In this document: piece after piece, positions 1-6,606 of the stretch
How the letters are laid out: each line of letters opens with the position of its first letter
How positions within the stretch are numbered: position 1 is the first letter of the stretch
DNA from: an uncultured Lachnospiraceae bacterium
GTDB lineage: Bacteria; Bacillota; Clostridia; Lachnospirales; Lachnospiraceae
Length of the DNA: 7,832 nt
NCBI GenBank assembly: GCA_948468325.1
Contig: CAOKHR010000107.1
Location: 1-7,832 of the forward strand
Direction of reading: 5' to 3'
The notes under the pieces: generated by a model
The model's input: the letters and a program-made list of their open reading frames with translations, nothing else
Told to the model about the DNA's origin: nothing
Database searches by the model: none
Translations under genes and position numbers: made by a program

Positions 1-1
1 A

Positions 2-517
2 ATTGATGTAATTGGCAAAAAAATAACAATTGCAGGTTCCGGCGGCGCAGCGACGGCAATCCAGATTCAGGCAGCATTAGACGGCGTTTCGGAAATATCC
101 ATATTTAATATCAGAGATAAATTTTGGGACAATGCACAGGATACGGTAGAAAAAATTACCGCGAAGACAAACTGTAAAGCGGCTTTGTATGATTTGGCGG
201 ATTTAGATAAGCTGAAGGAAGAAATAGAAGATTCCTGTCTCTTCGCAAATGCAACAGGCATGGGCATGAAGCCAGGGGAGGGACAGACATATATTCCGGA
301 CAAATCATTTTTCCGTCCTGATTTGGTTGTGACAGATGTCATTTATTCTCCCCCAGAAACAGTAATGCTTAAGATGGCAAAAGAGGCCGGATGCAAAACG
401 ATGAATGGTATGGGAATGCTTTTGTTCCAGGCTGCGGCAGCTTTTAAGTTATGGACAGGGAAAGAAATGCCGATAGAACATATGAAAGAAACGTTAAAGA
501 TCCGTTATGATGCTTAA
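2..517 (+). CDS. aroE: Shikimate/quinate 5-dehydrogenase, C-terminal part (AroE family, YdiB-like); 5' end outside window
   Basis: Cytoplasmic enzyme that reversibly reduces 3-dehydroshikimate to shikimate with NAD(P)H; YdiB-type members also act on quinate. The open frame enters from the left edge and gives 171 residues; full-length family members are about 280-290, so roughly 115 N-terminal residues (the substrate-binding half) are missing. Seen directly: the dinucleotide-binding loop AGSGGAATAI (partial residues 11-20), the strand end FNIRDKF (35-41), NATGMGMKP, DVIYSPPET, and the C-terminal NGMGMLLFQ followed by FKLWTGKEMP. The Asp in FNIRD sits where E. coli YdiB has FNRRD with its NAD-preferring Asp158, whereas classical NADP-dependent AroE has an NRT..R motif there. 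Family assignment is firm; YdiB-like cofactor use is inference. The stop lies 28 bases before the preferred aroD start, so the two are probably co-transcribed. Confidence 0.93.
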   Translation: MDVIGKKITIAGSGGAATAIQIQAALDGVSEISIFNIRDKFWDNAQDTVEKITAKTNCKAALYDLADLDKLKEEIEDSCLFANATGMGMKPGEGQTYIPDKSFFRPDLVVTDVIYSPPETVMLKMAKEAGCKTMNGMGMLLFQAAAAFKLWTGKEMPIEHMKETLKIRYDA

Positions 518-530
518 GGACTGCCAGACG

Positions 531-537
531 GGAGGTG
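531..537 (+). promoter_or_regulatory. Ribosome binding site that decides the aroD start
   Basis: GGAGGTG lies 8 bases before the ATG at 546. The frame also opens at an ATG at 507, which would overlap the aroE stop by 11 bases, but that ATG has no comparable Shine-Dalgarno sequence and would add 13 residues not matched in E. coli AroD. The site therefore favours 546. Confidence 0.75.
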
Positions 538-545
538 CAGGATTG

Positions 546-1313
546 ATGCCTGTTGTAATAAGAAATGTAAAAATCGGAGAGGGAATTCCTAAAATCTGTG
601 CACCGATTGTCGGAAAGACAAAAGAAGAGATTTTAAGTGAGGCCAAGCTGCTGCTGTCTGCTTCTGCAGATCTGGCAGAATGGCGTACAGACTGGTTTTG
701 CGATATATTTGAAACAGAAGAAGCCGCGGCGGTATTAAAAGAACTTCGGGAAATGCTAGGAGATCTGCCGCTGCTGTTTACATTCCGTACTGCGGCAGAG
801 GGCGGAGAAAAAAGTATAGAGTCCGGAGAATATTTGGCGTTAAACAAAGCAGCAGCACGCTCCGGTTTTGTGGATTTGCTGGATGTCGAGCTGTCGGCGG
901 GGGAGGATGTTGTATCGGACATTATTGCGGAAGCGCACAGTAACGGTGTCGTAGCAGTGGCATCCAGCCATGATTTTTCGGGCACGCCGATGCGGGAAGA
1001 AATTATCAGGCGGCTTTGTAAGATGCAGTCACTGGGGGCGGACATTCTGAAAATGGCGGTAATGCCTAAAAGTCCCGGAGATGTTCTGACATTGCTTTCG
1101 GCTACAGAGGAAATGCACAGGAAATATGCAAAATGCCCGTTGATAACGATGGCGATGTCCGGTACGGGAATGGTTACAAGACTGTGTGGCGAACTGTTCG
1201 GTTCGGCAGTGACATTTGGAGCGGCGGCAAAAGCATCTGCACCGGGGCAGATTGGGACGGGAGAACTGGCAGCAGTATTGTCGCTGTTCCACAAAAATTT
1301 ACAGGACATTTAA
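546..1313 (+). CDS. aroD: 3-dehydroquinate dehydratase, type I
   Basis: Cytoplasmic class I aldolase-like enzyme that dehydrates 3-dehydroquinate to 3-dehydroshikimate through a Schiff base. Read from 546 it is 255 residues, against 252 in E. coli, and aligns from its N-terminus (VKIGEGIPKIC). Recognisable key positions, each one less than the E. coli number: EWR (45-47), FTFR with Arg81, EGGE with Glu85, SHDF with His142 (general acid/base), Lys169 in ILKMAVMP (Schiff-base lysine), TRLCGE with Arg212, and SAPGQI with Ser231 and Gln235. All the expected catalytic and carboxylate-binding residues are present, so the enzyme should be active. Its product is the substrate of the dehydrogenase encoded just upstream. 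In E. coli the same order, ydiB then aroD, occurs. The presence of type I rather than type II enzyme is common in Clostridia. Confidence 0.96.
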   Translation: MPVVIRNVKIGEGIPKICAPIVGKTKEEILSEAKLLLSASADLAEWRTDWFCDIFETEEAAAVLKELREMLGDLPLLFTFRTAAEGGEKSIESGEYLALNKAAARSGFVDLLDVELSAGEDVVSDIIAEAHSNGVVAVASSHDFSGTPMREEIIRRLCKMQSLGADILKMAVMPKSPGDVLTLLSATEEMHRKYAKCPLITMAMSGTGMVTRLCGELFGSAVTFGAAAKASAPGQIGTGELAAVLSLFHKNLQDI

Positions 1314-1453
1314 TCCATAACAAAAACAGGCAGTTGGAAAGGAGAGGAGAAAACGAAGGAGACAGCTGTTTTTCTGGATTTTCAATATTAGCGTGTCTGC
1401 CGGATGACGCAGACAGGAAAGAATGAAAAAGGATTTTGGAAAGGAGAAGGAGT
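1314..1453 (+). other. 140-base intergenic gap between aroD and the surface-protein gene
   Basis: No coding region is supported here. TGTCTGC at 1394-1400 and GCAGACA at 1409-1415 form a perfect 7-bp stem with an 8-base loop (CGGATGAC). It is not followed by a T-run, so it is not an obvious terminator. Further upstream, CAGTTG (1331-1336) can pair with CAGCTG (1363-1368, one G-T), and five T follow at 1369-1373; the 26-base loop makes this a poor terminator. No convincing -35/-10 pair was found. Purine-rich AAGGAGAAGGAG at 1441-1452 provides the ribosome binding site of the next gene. Confidence 0.5.
1394..1415 (+). other. Perfect 7-bp hairpin upstream of the surface-protein gene
   Basis: TGTCTGC / GCAGACA are exact reverse complements around CGGATGAC. 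The hairpin ends 38 bases before the ATG at 1454. It could protect a processed 5' end, bind a protein or stabilise the mRNA; the sequence does not say which. Confidence 0.45.
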
Positions 1454-4400
1454 ATGAAGTTAAGAAAAGTTGTATCTGGTATTCTGGCTTGCGCCATGAT
1501 ACTAAGTTCTGTACCAGCTTCGGCAAATGAAGCGGGGGAAGGCAAAATAGGAGATGAAATACAGCAAGGGCCGCATCTTTCTTACATTGCACCAAGAGAG
1601 GGAGGATTCCCGATGCCGGCAAGAGTTTCGGCGGGGAGCGAGCACTATGCAGAATTTGCCGACAGGGCAAAAAATCCGGTAACGCTTGTTAATGTGGATG
1701 AAAGCGGAACACAGATAGTAGAAAATGCGGATGGTATATGGGGGTTTAACGGACAGGTAAAATCGGAGTCAGCTGCAGATAAATTTGATGTTACCGGAAA
1801 TACACCGATGATTATTTCATTTAAGCTGTATTTGAAGAAGCTGGGAGCCGGCGGTAATGGTAATGTGCTTGTTTCGAAAGGAGATTGCCAATACTGTATT
1901 TCGCTGATTGGAAACGGATTGAGATTTCATTCTTCATTAGATGGGGCGAGCTGGCGAAACTACGCATTTAACAATTGTTTTAAAAAAACGAATCAGTGGT
2001 ATGATGTGGTTTTTGTAAAAGACGGGGACGAGGGTGTTCGTTTTTATGTGGATGACCAGGCCGGCGAGCTTTCCAGTTACCGAAGCCTTGGACATTTTGA
2101 TGATGCGTTTAGTATCGGAACTATGATGCAGAACGGGGCAGGAACAAGAAATTTTACTTCAGATTATGGTTATCTGGCTGATGTGAAATTCTATAATGGC
2201 GCCGCTATGGAAGGCGAAGAGAAAGAGGCGTTTGAGAAAGCAGTTAATTTAAGGGAATGGGATGCGCTGGAAGATGACGGCGTGATTCCCCTTTATAAAA
2301 TACTGGAGTCTACACTGCCTACGGCTGATTTTTCACTCAGGCCATACCGGACAGTAACAGAATGGAGTGAAGGCCAGGAAAACAGTGAGTTTACAGGCAG
2401 CTTCCGGTGCGGAACAGGATATACGGCGACAACGACGCTGACGGTGCGCGACGGTGAGGAGTTTACGTTTACGGATGAGATGAAAGATGTAGTGGAAAGT
2501 AGCATCGCACCAACTGTTGTTTACAACAAAATCCCGTCAGAACAGCTTGAAGGGGCAGCAGACAGTGAGACGTTTAACCATGCTAAAGACGGAGATGCAA
2601 CCGCAGCTGTGGATGGGCTTGAAACTACGTATTGGCACAGCAATTATGCTGGAGTAAATGAGGTAAACTTTAGCAGTACCGATAATAAGAATAATACTTA
2701 TACAATTACATTGGAAGAGCCGGCTAATATCGGAAAATTTGCATATGTGCCAAGAAGCGGCGGCGGAAATGGAACCATTACGAATACAGACCTGTATTAT
2801 AGCACAACGGCAGACGGTGATGATTTTCAGCTCATTAAAAGCGGTATTGCATGGAATAATGATGCGGCTACAAAGGAAGTAGTGTTTGATTCGGAAATAA
2901 GTAATGTAAAGAGAATACGTATAGTAGCAAATAGTTCGTACTCTGACAGCAGTAAAGATTTTCTTTCAGCAGCAGAATTTTACCTGTATGAAAAAGAAGT
3001 ATTTCCGGCTCCGGCGGTGGAAGCTACACTTTCAGGCGATAAAAAGCAAATGACAGTGAAAGTTTCTTATGATGCTTCTAATATACCATGTACTCATAAA
3101 GCGGCTTCCGTTTCTATAGGAAATATTGTTGATATGGAAGCCGGTAAAACGCGTCAGCTGAACCCGGCAGTCTTGATGGATGACGAAACATCAATGGACA
3201 GTCATAAAGGATTCGAGGCAGGGACAATTCAGTATAGATATGAAAGTGATACGCCGACAGTAGCTGCTGTGAATGAAGACGGACTCGTTACTGCAGTGGC
3301 GGAAGGAAAAGCCAAGATTACTGTTACGGCAACGATACAGGGACAGGATCCTATCGAAATGCAGGTTGATGTGGAAGTATTTGCAGAAGGAAGCATGTTC
3401 CTGCATCCGGAGATGAAGTATATAAAGCCGACAGCAGGAAATTATCCGGAAATTGCAGAAGTGTGGCTGAACAGAGAGCTTTCAGATTCTCATCCGACTA
3501 TAGTTACGGATGTGGCGGAAGGAGAAGCGCGTCTTGTGCCTGTGGAAGAGGGCGGAGAACTTATTGCTGTGGAGAAAGAAGGGCTGATTGCATTTAACGG
3601 TCAGTACAAATCTACCGGTACGACAAATCAGTTTAATGTAACAGGCAATAAGCCGCTTGTTATTATGTTTAAGCTATGGGTTGAGAAACTTCCGACAGGG
3701 AATGAAAATGATACGGAACGGGCAATTGTAACAAAAGGAAATCAGTTTTCTTTTGCTATTAAGAATGCAGGTGATACGGATAATGTGGCGAAGCTGCGTT
3801 TGGGTATGATGGGAATTAACGAAGACTGGCCGCTTGCTTCCTATACAATTCCGGATAACTGGACAGGAAAGTGGCATGATATTGTCATAGTCTTTGACGG
3901 CAAGAACACAAAAGACAGTATGGGATTTTTCGTGGATGGAGAGTTTGTAGCAAATGGAACGGATCATATTGGAACAATTGGAGAGAAAGATAATGTGCCA
4001 TCTTCAAACGGTGATCCGCTTCGCCCATTTACTATCTGCGGAAAAGCGGAAGAATTAAATCAGGTATTTACAAAAGAAGATGGTTATCTGGCAGGCTTGA
4101 AGTATTTTGATGTTTCAAAAGTGGCTCCGGAACTTGTAGACGATATTAATTTGTCTGAACTGGGAAATGAGCATGGAGCGGCAATGATAAAATATATGCT
4201 TGATGCAAAAGACAGAACGGCGCATATTACAGCAACTCCATATAAAATGCAGACGACCTGGAGTGTTGCAGGGGAAACGGATGTTATGGACGGAAAAATA
4301 CCGTTTACGGCTGCAAATATCAGAGACAAGGGCTATACGGCAACAACAGTGCTGACGGCGTACGGAGATTTCGTATTTGATGCAGGCGAAGTAGAACATA

Positions 4401-6481
4401 TTAAAGATGAACTGAGGCATATTTATGTAGAACCTGAAATTGACAGCACATTAATCAGTCAGACGGCGGAAATATCAGACGATAACAAAGTTCTGACAGT
4501 AAAGCTTACATTCTTTCCGAGGAAAATGCAGGCGCCGTCTATTACGTACACGTCGCCGATTCCGGGTGGTACGCCGAGAAGACAGCCGATTTCAAATGAT
4601 ACTGATGCCCATTATACAATGGCAGATTCTGTCTGGAGTGTTGTAGGCGGAGCAGTTATAACAGAGAATCAGCAGTTTGCCCCAATTACAGATACGAATA
4701 AGTACCAGGTACAGACGGTGTTAACGACAAAAGGTGATTATCTGTTTGATGACAGCGCAGAATATATTGCACAGGTAAAAGAGAATATTGCAACGCAGCG
4801 TTTTGGAAATGTAGAAGCAACAGTGGATGTTAATGTGGCGTCAGACGGAAGTACTATGACAATCACTGTAACATATGCAAAGCCGATTTATACGGTTACA
4901 TTTGATTTGAATGGAGCAACGTCTCCTGCTTCGGAAGCGATGCAGTCTGTTTCAACCGGGAATCTGCCAAACAAACCGGATGATCCGACAAAAACCGGAA
5001 GTGAATTTGTATGCTGGTATGAAAACGGAGATGCGGCACAGGCGACATATGATTTTACAAGGCCAATTACGAAAAATGTCAGCCTGGTTGCAAAATGGGC
5101 CAGATATTTAAATGTTATTATTGATACAGGAATTGACGGCCAGCCGACACAGATAGAAACTGTCTTAGAAGGACAGAAAATGAATGAACCGCCTACACCG
5201 GATAATGGTACGAAAGAATTTTTAGGCTGGTACTTAAAAGTTGGCGAAACATACACAGAGTTTAATTTTGATAATCCGGTGACAGAAGAGATGACCCTGT
5301 ATGCAAGGTGGTATGACCCAGAGCATCCGACAACGGCTGAAGTAATATTTATGGATGGAGACAGGCAGCTGGATAAAAAGACTGTGACTGTAGGAGATAA
5401 AGTTACGCTGCCCACAGATCCTGTAAAAGACAACTATACGTTTGGAGGATGGTTTGTGGATGAAGATTGTACGCAGCCATTTAATGCGGATACCCGTATT
5501 ACATCTGATACGATACTGTATGCAAAATGGACGCCTGTTGAAGTAGAGATAACAGGAATTGTCATTGACCCACAGGAATTTACGCTGGAAATTGACGGCA
5601 CGAAGACACTGACAGCGAAAGCAGAGCCGGAAAATGCAGGAGCTGTGGAAGTAGACTGGAGTTCTGATGATGAGGCTGTTGCAATTGTGGACGAAAACGG
5701 TCTGGTAACAGCAAAAGCAGTCGGATCGACAAAAATCAAAGCAACACTGAAAACAGATCCGGAAATCATCGGAGAAGCTTCTGTAACCGTAACGGAAAAA
5801 AGTATAGTTACAGAAAAGAATAAATATACAGTAACATTTGACAGTAAAGGCGGTTCTGCTGTTGCGGCACAGACGGTAGAAGAAGGAGCCTTGGCAGCAC
5901 AGCCGGCAAATCCGACAAGAGAAGGTTATACGTTTGGAGGATGGTATACCGATGAAGCACTTTCGCATGCATATGATTTTAAAACGGCAGTAAGCGGAAA
6001 TATTACACTTTATGCGAAATGGCAGGCAGTAGAAGCACAGCCTTTGAAAAAAGGAGCAAAAATTGTTGCCGGAGACGTTGAAGTTCAGGTTTTGGATGCG
6101 GATAAGAGAACGGTTGCAATCAGTAAGGGGATGACTAAGAACAAGAAAAAGGTTACGATTCCGGCTGCGATAGAAGCAAACGGACTTACGTATACCGTAA
6201 TCGGTGTTGCAAATAAAGCGTTCAAAGGCAATACGAAAATTACACAGATTACACTTCCTGCAAGTGTTAAATCAGTAGGAACACAGGCGTTTGCTGGATG
6301 TAAGAATCTGAAAAAAGTGATTTTAAAAGGAAAAACATTTAAACCGGGCAAAAATTCTTTCAAGCAGACATCTTCAAAACTGAAAATCAGCGCAAAGAAA
6401 ATGAGCAAAAAGCAGCGTGCGAACCTTCAGAGGCAGATTAGAAGCAAAGGAAATAACAAAAAAGCAAAAGTTACAAAGTAA
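1454..6481 (+). CDS. Large secreted multidomain protein: LamG-like, F5/8C, BIG2, InlB-type and BspA-like repeats
   Basis: A predicted extracellular binding or adhesion protein of 1675 residues. The ATG at 1454 is chosen over an in-frame TTG at 1436 because AAGGAG (1441-1446) precedes it by 7 bases and the product then starts with a clean signal peptide: MKLRK, a hydrophobic stretch, and ASA at 22-24 as probable cleavage site. Domains in order: LamG-like jelly-roll 40-249; aromatic module copy 1, 281-350 and 516-545; F5/8C (CBM32-like) 353-514; BIG2 551-643; LamG-like 651-890; module copy 2, 911-1020; module copy 3, 1034-1144; three InlB/Flg_new repeats 1145-1360; BIG2 1364-1447; fourth InlB repeat 1457-1523; BspA-like LRR_5 segment about 1531-1640; basic tail to 1675. 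No glycosidase or protease domain, LPXTG motif or C-terminal membrane segment is visible. Binding of host or plant glycans is inferred from the domain classes; the ligand is unknown. It could instead be the non-catalytic partner of an enzyme encoded elsewhere. Confidence 0.88.
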   Translation: MKLRKVVSGILACAMILSSVPASANEAGEGKIGDEIQQGPHLSYIAPREGGFPMPARVSAGSEHYAEFADRAKNPVTLVNVDESGTQIVENADGIWGFNGQVKSESAADKFDVTGNTPMIISFKLYLKKLGAGGNGNVLVSKGDCQYCISLIGNGLRFHSSLDGASWRNYAFNNCFKKTNQWYDVVFVKDGDEGVRFYVDDQAGELSSYRSLGHFDDAFSIGTMMQNGAGTRNFTSDYGYLADVKFYNGAAMEGEEKEAFEKAVNLREWDALEDDGVIPLYKILESTLPTADFSLRPYRTVTEWSEGQENSEFTGSFRCGTGYTATTTLTVRDGEEFTFTDEMKDVVESSIAPTVVYNKIPSEQLEGAADSETFNHAKDGDATAAVDGLETTYWHSNYAGVNEVNFSSTDNKNNTYTITLEEPANIGKFAYVPRSGGGNGTITNTDLYYSTTADGDDFQLIKSGIAWNNDAATKEVVFDSEISNVKRIRIVANSSYSDSSKDFLSAAEFYLYEKEVFPAPAVEATLSGDKKQMTVKVSYDASNIPCTHKAASVSIGNIVDMEAGKTRQLNPAVLMDDETSMDSHKGFEAGTIQYRYESDTPTVAAVNEDGLVTAVAEGKAKITVTATIQGQDPIEMQVDVEVFAEGSMFLHPEMKYIKPTAGNYPEIAEVWLNRELSDSHPTIVTDVAEGEARLVPVEEGGELIAVEKEGLIAFNGQYKSTGTTNQFNVTGNKPLVIMFKLWVEKLPTGNENDTERAIVTKGNQFSFAIKNAGDTDNVAKLRLGMMGINEDWPLASYTIPDNWTGKWHDIVIVFDGKNTKDSMGFFVDGEFVANGTDHIGTIGEKDNVPSSNGDPLRPFTICGKAEELNQVFTKEDGYLAGLKYFDVSKVAPELVDDINLSELGNEHGAAMIKYMLDAKDRTAHITATPYKMQTTWSVAGETDVMDGKIPFTAANIRDKGYTATTVLTAYGDFVFDAGEVEHIKDELRHIYVEPEIDSTLISQTAEISDDNKVLTVKLTFFPRKMQAPSITYTSPIPGGTPRRQPISNDTDAHYTMADSVWSVVGGAVITENQQFAPITDTNKYQVQTVLTTKGDYLFDDSAEYIAQVKENIATQRFGNVEATVDVNVASDGSTMTITVTYAKPIYTVTFDLNGATSPASEAMQSVSTGNLPNKPDDPTKTGSEFVCWYENGDAAQATYDFTRPITKNVSLVAKWARYLNVIIDTGIDGQPTQIETVLEGQKMNEPPTPDNGTKEFLGWYLKVGETYTEFNFDNPVTEEMTLYARWYDPEHPTTAEVIFMDGDRQLDKKTVTVGDKVTLPTDPVKDNYTFGGWFVDEDCTQPFNADTRITSDTILYAKWTPVEVEITGIVIDPQEFTLEIDGTKTLTAKAEPENAGAVEVDWSSDDEAVAIVDENGLVTAKAVGSTKIKATLKTDPEIIGEASVTVTEKSIVTEKNKYTVTFDSKGGSAVAAQTVEEGALAAQPANPTREGYTFGGWYTDEALSHAYDFKTAVSGNITLYAKWQAVEAQPLKKGAKIVAGDVEVQVLDADKRTVAISKGMTKNKKKVTIPAAIEANGLTYTVIGVANKAFKGNTKITQITLPASVKSVGTQAFAGCKNLKKVILKGKTFKPGKNSFKQTSSKLKISAKKMSKKQRANLQRQIRSKGNNKKAKVTK
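1571..2200 (+). repeat. LamG-like (concanavalin-type) domain, copy 1
   Basis: Residues 40-249 of the surface protein. Diagnostic stretches are IWGFNGQ, FDVTGNTPMIISFKLY, QWYDVVFVKDG, VRFYVDDQ and the closing DYGYLADVKFYNG. These match, in order, the same segments in residues 651-890. The fold usually binds sugars or protein ligands, but no specific binding residue can be assigned. Confidence 0.75.
2294..2503 (+). repeat. Aromatic module, copy 1, first part
   Basis: Residues 281-350. The signature is a threonine-tryptophan block (VTEWSEG), then GYTATTTLTVRDGEEFTF. Copies 2 and 3 show TTWSVAG / GYTATTVLTAYGDFVF and VWSVVGG / YQVQTVLTTKGDYLF. The last strand of this copy seems to lie at residues 516-545, beyond the F5/8C domain. 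Similar W...YTATVTL...F units are familiar from clostridial surface proteins; their function is not established to my knowledge. Confidence 0.6.
2510..2995 (+). other. F5/8 type C (discoidin, CBM32-like) domain
   Basis: Residues 353-514. The pattern is typical of the family: AKDGDATAAVDGLETTYWHSN near the start (the D..D...W entry motif), then YTITLEEPANIGKFAYVPR, DLYYSTTADGDDF, the strand VKRIRIVANSS, and the closing SAAEFYLYEK. Members bind galactosides and other glycans or, in eukaryotes, phospholipids. It is found only once in this protein. Confidence 0.8.
2999..3088 (+). repeat. Aromatic module, copy 1, last part, after the F5/8C domain
   Basis: Residues 516-545 (PAPAVEATLSGDKKQMTVKVSY) resemble the end of copy 2 (EIDSTLISQTAEISDDNKVL followed by TVKLTF) and of copy 3 (VEATVDVNVASDGSTMTITV). 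The position beyond the F5/8C domain suggests that domain is nested in the module. Confidence 0.5.
3104..3382 (+). repeat. BIG2 (bacterial Ig-like group 2) domain, copy 1
   Basis: Residues 551-643. The hallmark is the run of short phrases YESDTPTVAAVNEDGLVTAV, AEGKAKITVTA and the closing VDVEVF. BIG2 domains usually act as rigid spacers in surface proteins. A second copy lies at 5543-5794. Confidence 0.8.
3404..4123 (+). repeat. LamG-like domain, copy 2
   Basis: Residues 651-890, diverged duplicate of residues 40-249. Matching segments are LIAFNGQYKS, FNVTGNKPLVIMFKLW, KWHDIVIVFDGK, MGFFVDGEF and DGYLAGLKYFD. It is about 30 residues longer than copy 1, mostly in loops such as residues 747-755 and 843-858. 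Confidence 0.75.
4184..4513 (+). repeat. Aromatic module, copy 2
   Basis: Residues 911-1020. Contains TTWSVAG, DKGYTATTVLTAYGDFVF, HIKDEL and the final strand NKVLTVKLTF. It follows LamG copy 2 just as copy 1 follows LamG copy 1, so LamG plus module was probably duplicated as a block. Confidence 0.6.
4553..4885 (+). repeat. Aromatic module, copy 3
   Basis: Residues 1034-1144. Contains DSVWSVVGGAVI, KYQVQTVLTTKGDYLFDD, YIAQVKENI and the strand TMTITVTYAKP. It follows copy 2 directly, without a LamG domain between them. Confidence 0.6.
4886..5533 (+). repeat. Three InlB B-type (Flg_new / Listeria-Bacteroides) repeats in tandem
   Basis: Residues 1145-1216, 1218-1287 and 1295-1360. Each repeat runs from a V.F strand through GxW or CWY to a terminal ..L.A.W: YTVTFDLNG to SLVAKWA, VIIDTGIDG to TLYARW, and AEVIFMDGD with FGGWFVDED to TILYAKW. 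They are beta-grasp-like spacers common on Gram-positive surface proteins. The middle copy is the most diverged at its start. Confidence 0.85.
5543..5794 (+). repeat. BIG2 domain, copy 2
   Basis: Residues 1364-1447. It begins EITGIVIDPQEFTLEIDG, continues with DWSSDDEAVAIVDENGLVTA, and ends GEASVTVTE. It interrupts the row of InlB-type repeats between the third and the fourth. Confidence 0.88.
5822..6022 (+). repeat. Fourth InlB B-type repeat
   Basis: Residues 1457-1523, the copy closest to the family consensus: YTVTFDSKGGSAV, REGYTFGGWYTDEA and NITLYAKW. The 18 bases tatacgtttggaggatgg at 5927-5944 are identical to 5435-5452 in repeat 3. Confidence 0.88.
6044..6478 (+). other. BspA-like (LRR_5) C-terminal segment and basic tail
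   Basis: Residues 1531-1675. VTIPAAIEANGLTYTVIGV, ANKAFKGNTKITQITLPASV, VGTQAFAGCKNLKKVIL and FKPGKNSFKQTSSKLKI are leucine-rich repeats of the BspA type. The last 35 residues carry 14 Lys or Arg and no Asp or Glu. This kind of lysine-rich ending is often seen on secreted Lachnospiraceae proteins. Electrostatic retention on the cell wall is a possibility, not shown. Confidence 0.7.
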
Positions 6482-6493
6482 AAGAAAATAAGT

Positions 6494-6548
6494 AACAGCG
6501 GCAGGAGAATCAGCGGAGAAATCTGCGGTTCGCCTGCCGTTATTGTTA
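6494..6548 (+). terminator. Probable intrinsic terminator of the surface-protein gene
   Basis: Starting 12 bases after the stop codon, CGGCAGG (6499-6505) pairs perfectly with CCTGCCG (6533-6539), and the stem extends imperfectly outwards through AACAG / TTATT. The enclosed 27 bases can form a short inner stem. The downstream stretch TTATTGTTAT is T-rich rather than a pure run, so efficiency is uncertain. It separates the surface-protein gene from the S10 operon. Confidence 0.7.
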
Positions 6549-6606
6549 TCTGGCATTGGACAGAAACGAATAATATAAAATTCTGCGGGAAATTTAAGAA
6601 AAACAC

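Noticed and set aside
507..545. Upstream ATG giving aroD 13 extra residues
   Set aside because: It lacks a good ribosome binding site and the extra residues are absent from E. coli AroD; GGAGGTG at 531-537 points to 546.
494..1309. 271-codon open frame on the minus strand opposite aroD
   Set aside because: It lies exactly antisense to a well-conserved gene, has a Ser/Ala-rich composition typical of a reverse shadow, and matches no family I recognise.
1331..1373. Terminator after aroD
   Set aside because: The only stem followed by a T-run has six pairs, one of them G-T, and a 26-base loop, which is too weak to claim.
1436..1453. TTG start adding six residues to the surface protein
   Set aside because: It would lie before the Shine-Dalgarno sequence at 1441-1446, which serves the ATG at 1454, and would add arginines ahead of a normal signal peptide.
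1481..1492. Possible lipoprotein signal (ILAC in the signal peptide)
   Set aside because: The Leu two places before Cys does not fit the lipobox, cleavage after residue 12 would leave too short a hydrophobic core, and a good ASA cleavage site follows.
5234..5968. 244-codon minus-strand frame rich in Cys, Phe and Arg
   Set aside because: It mirrors the InlB and BIG2 repeat coding region; its odd composition comes from the complement of that sequence.
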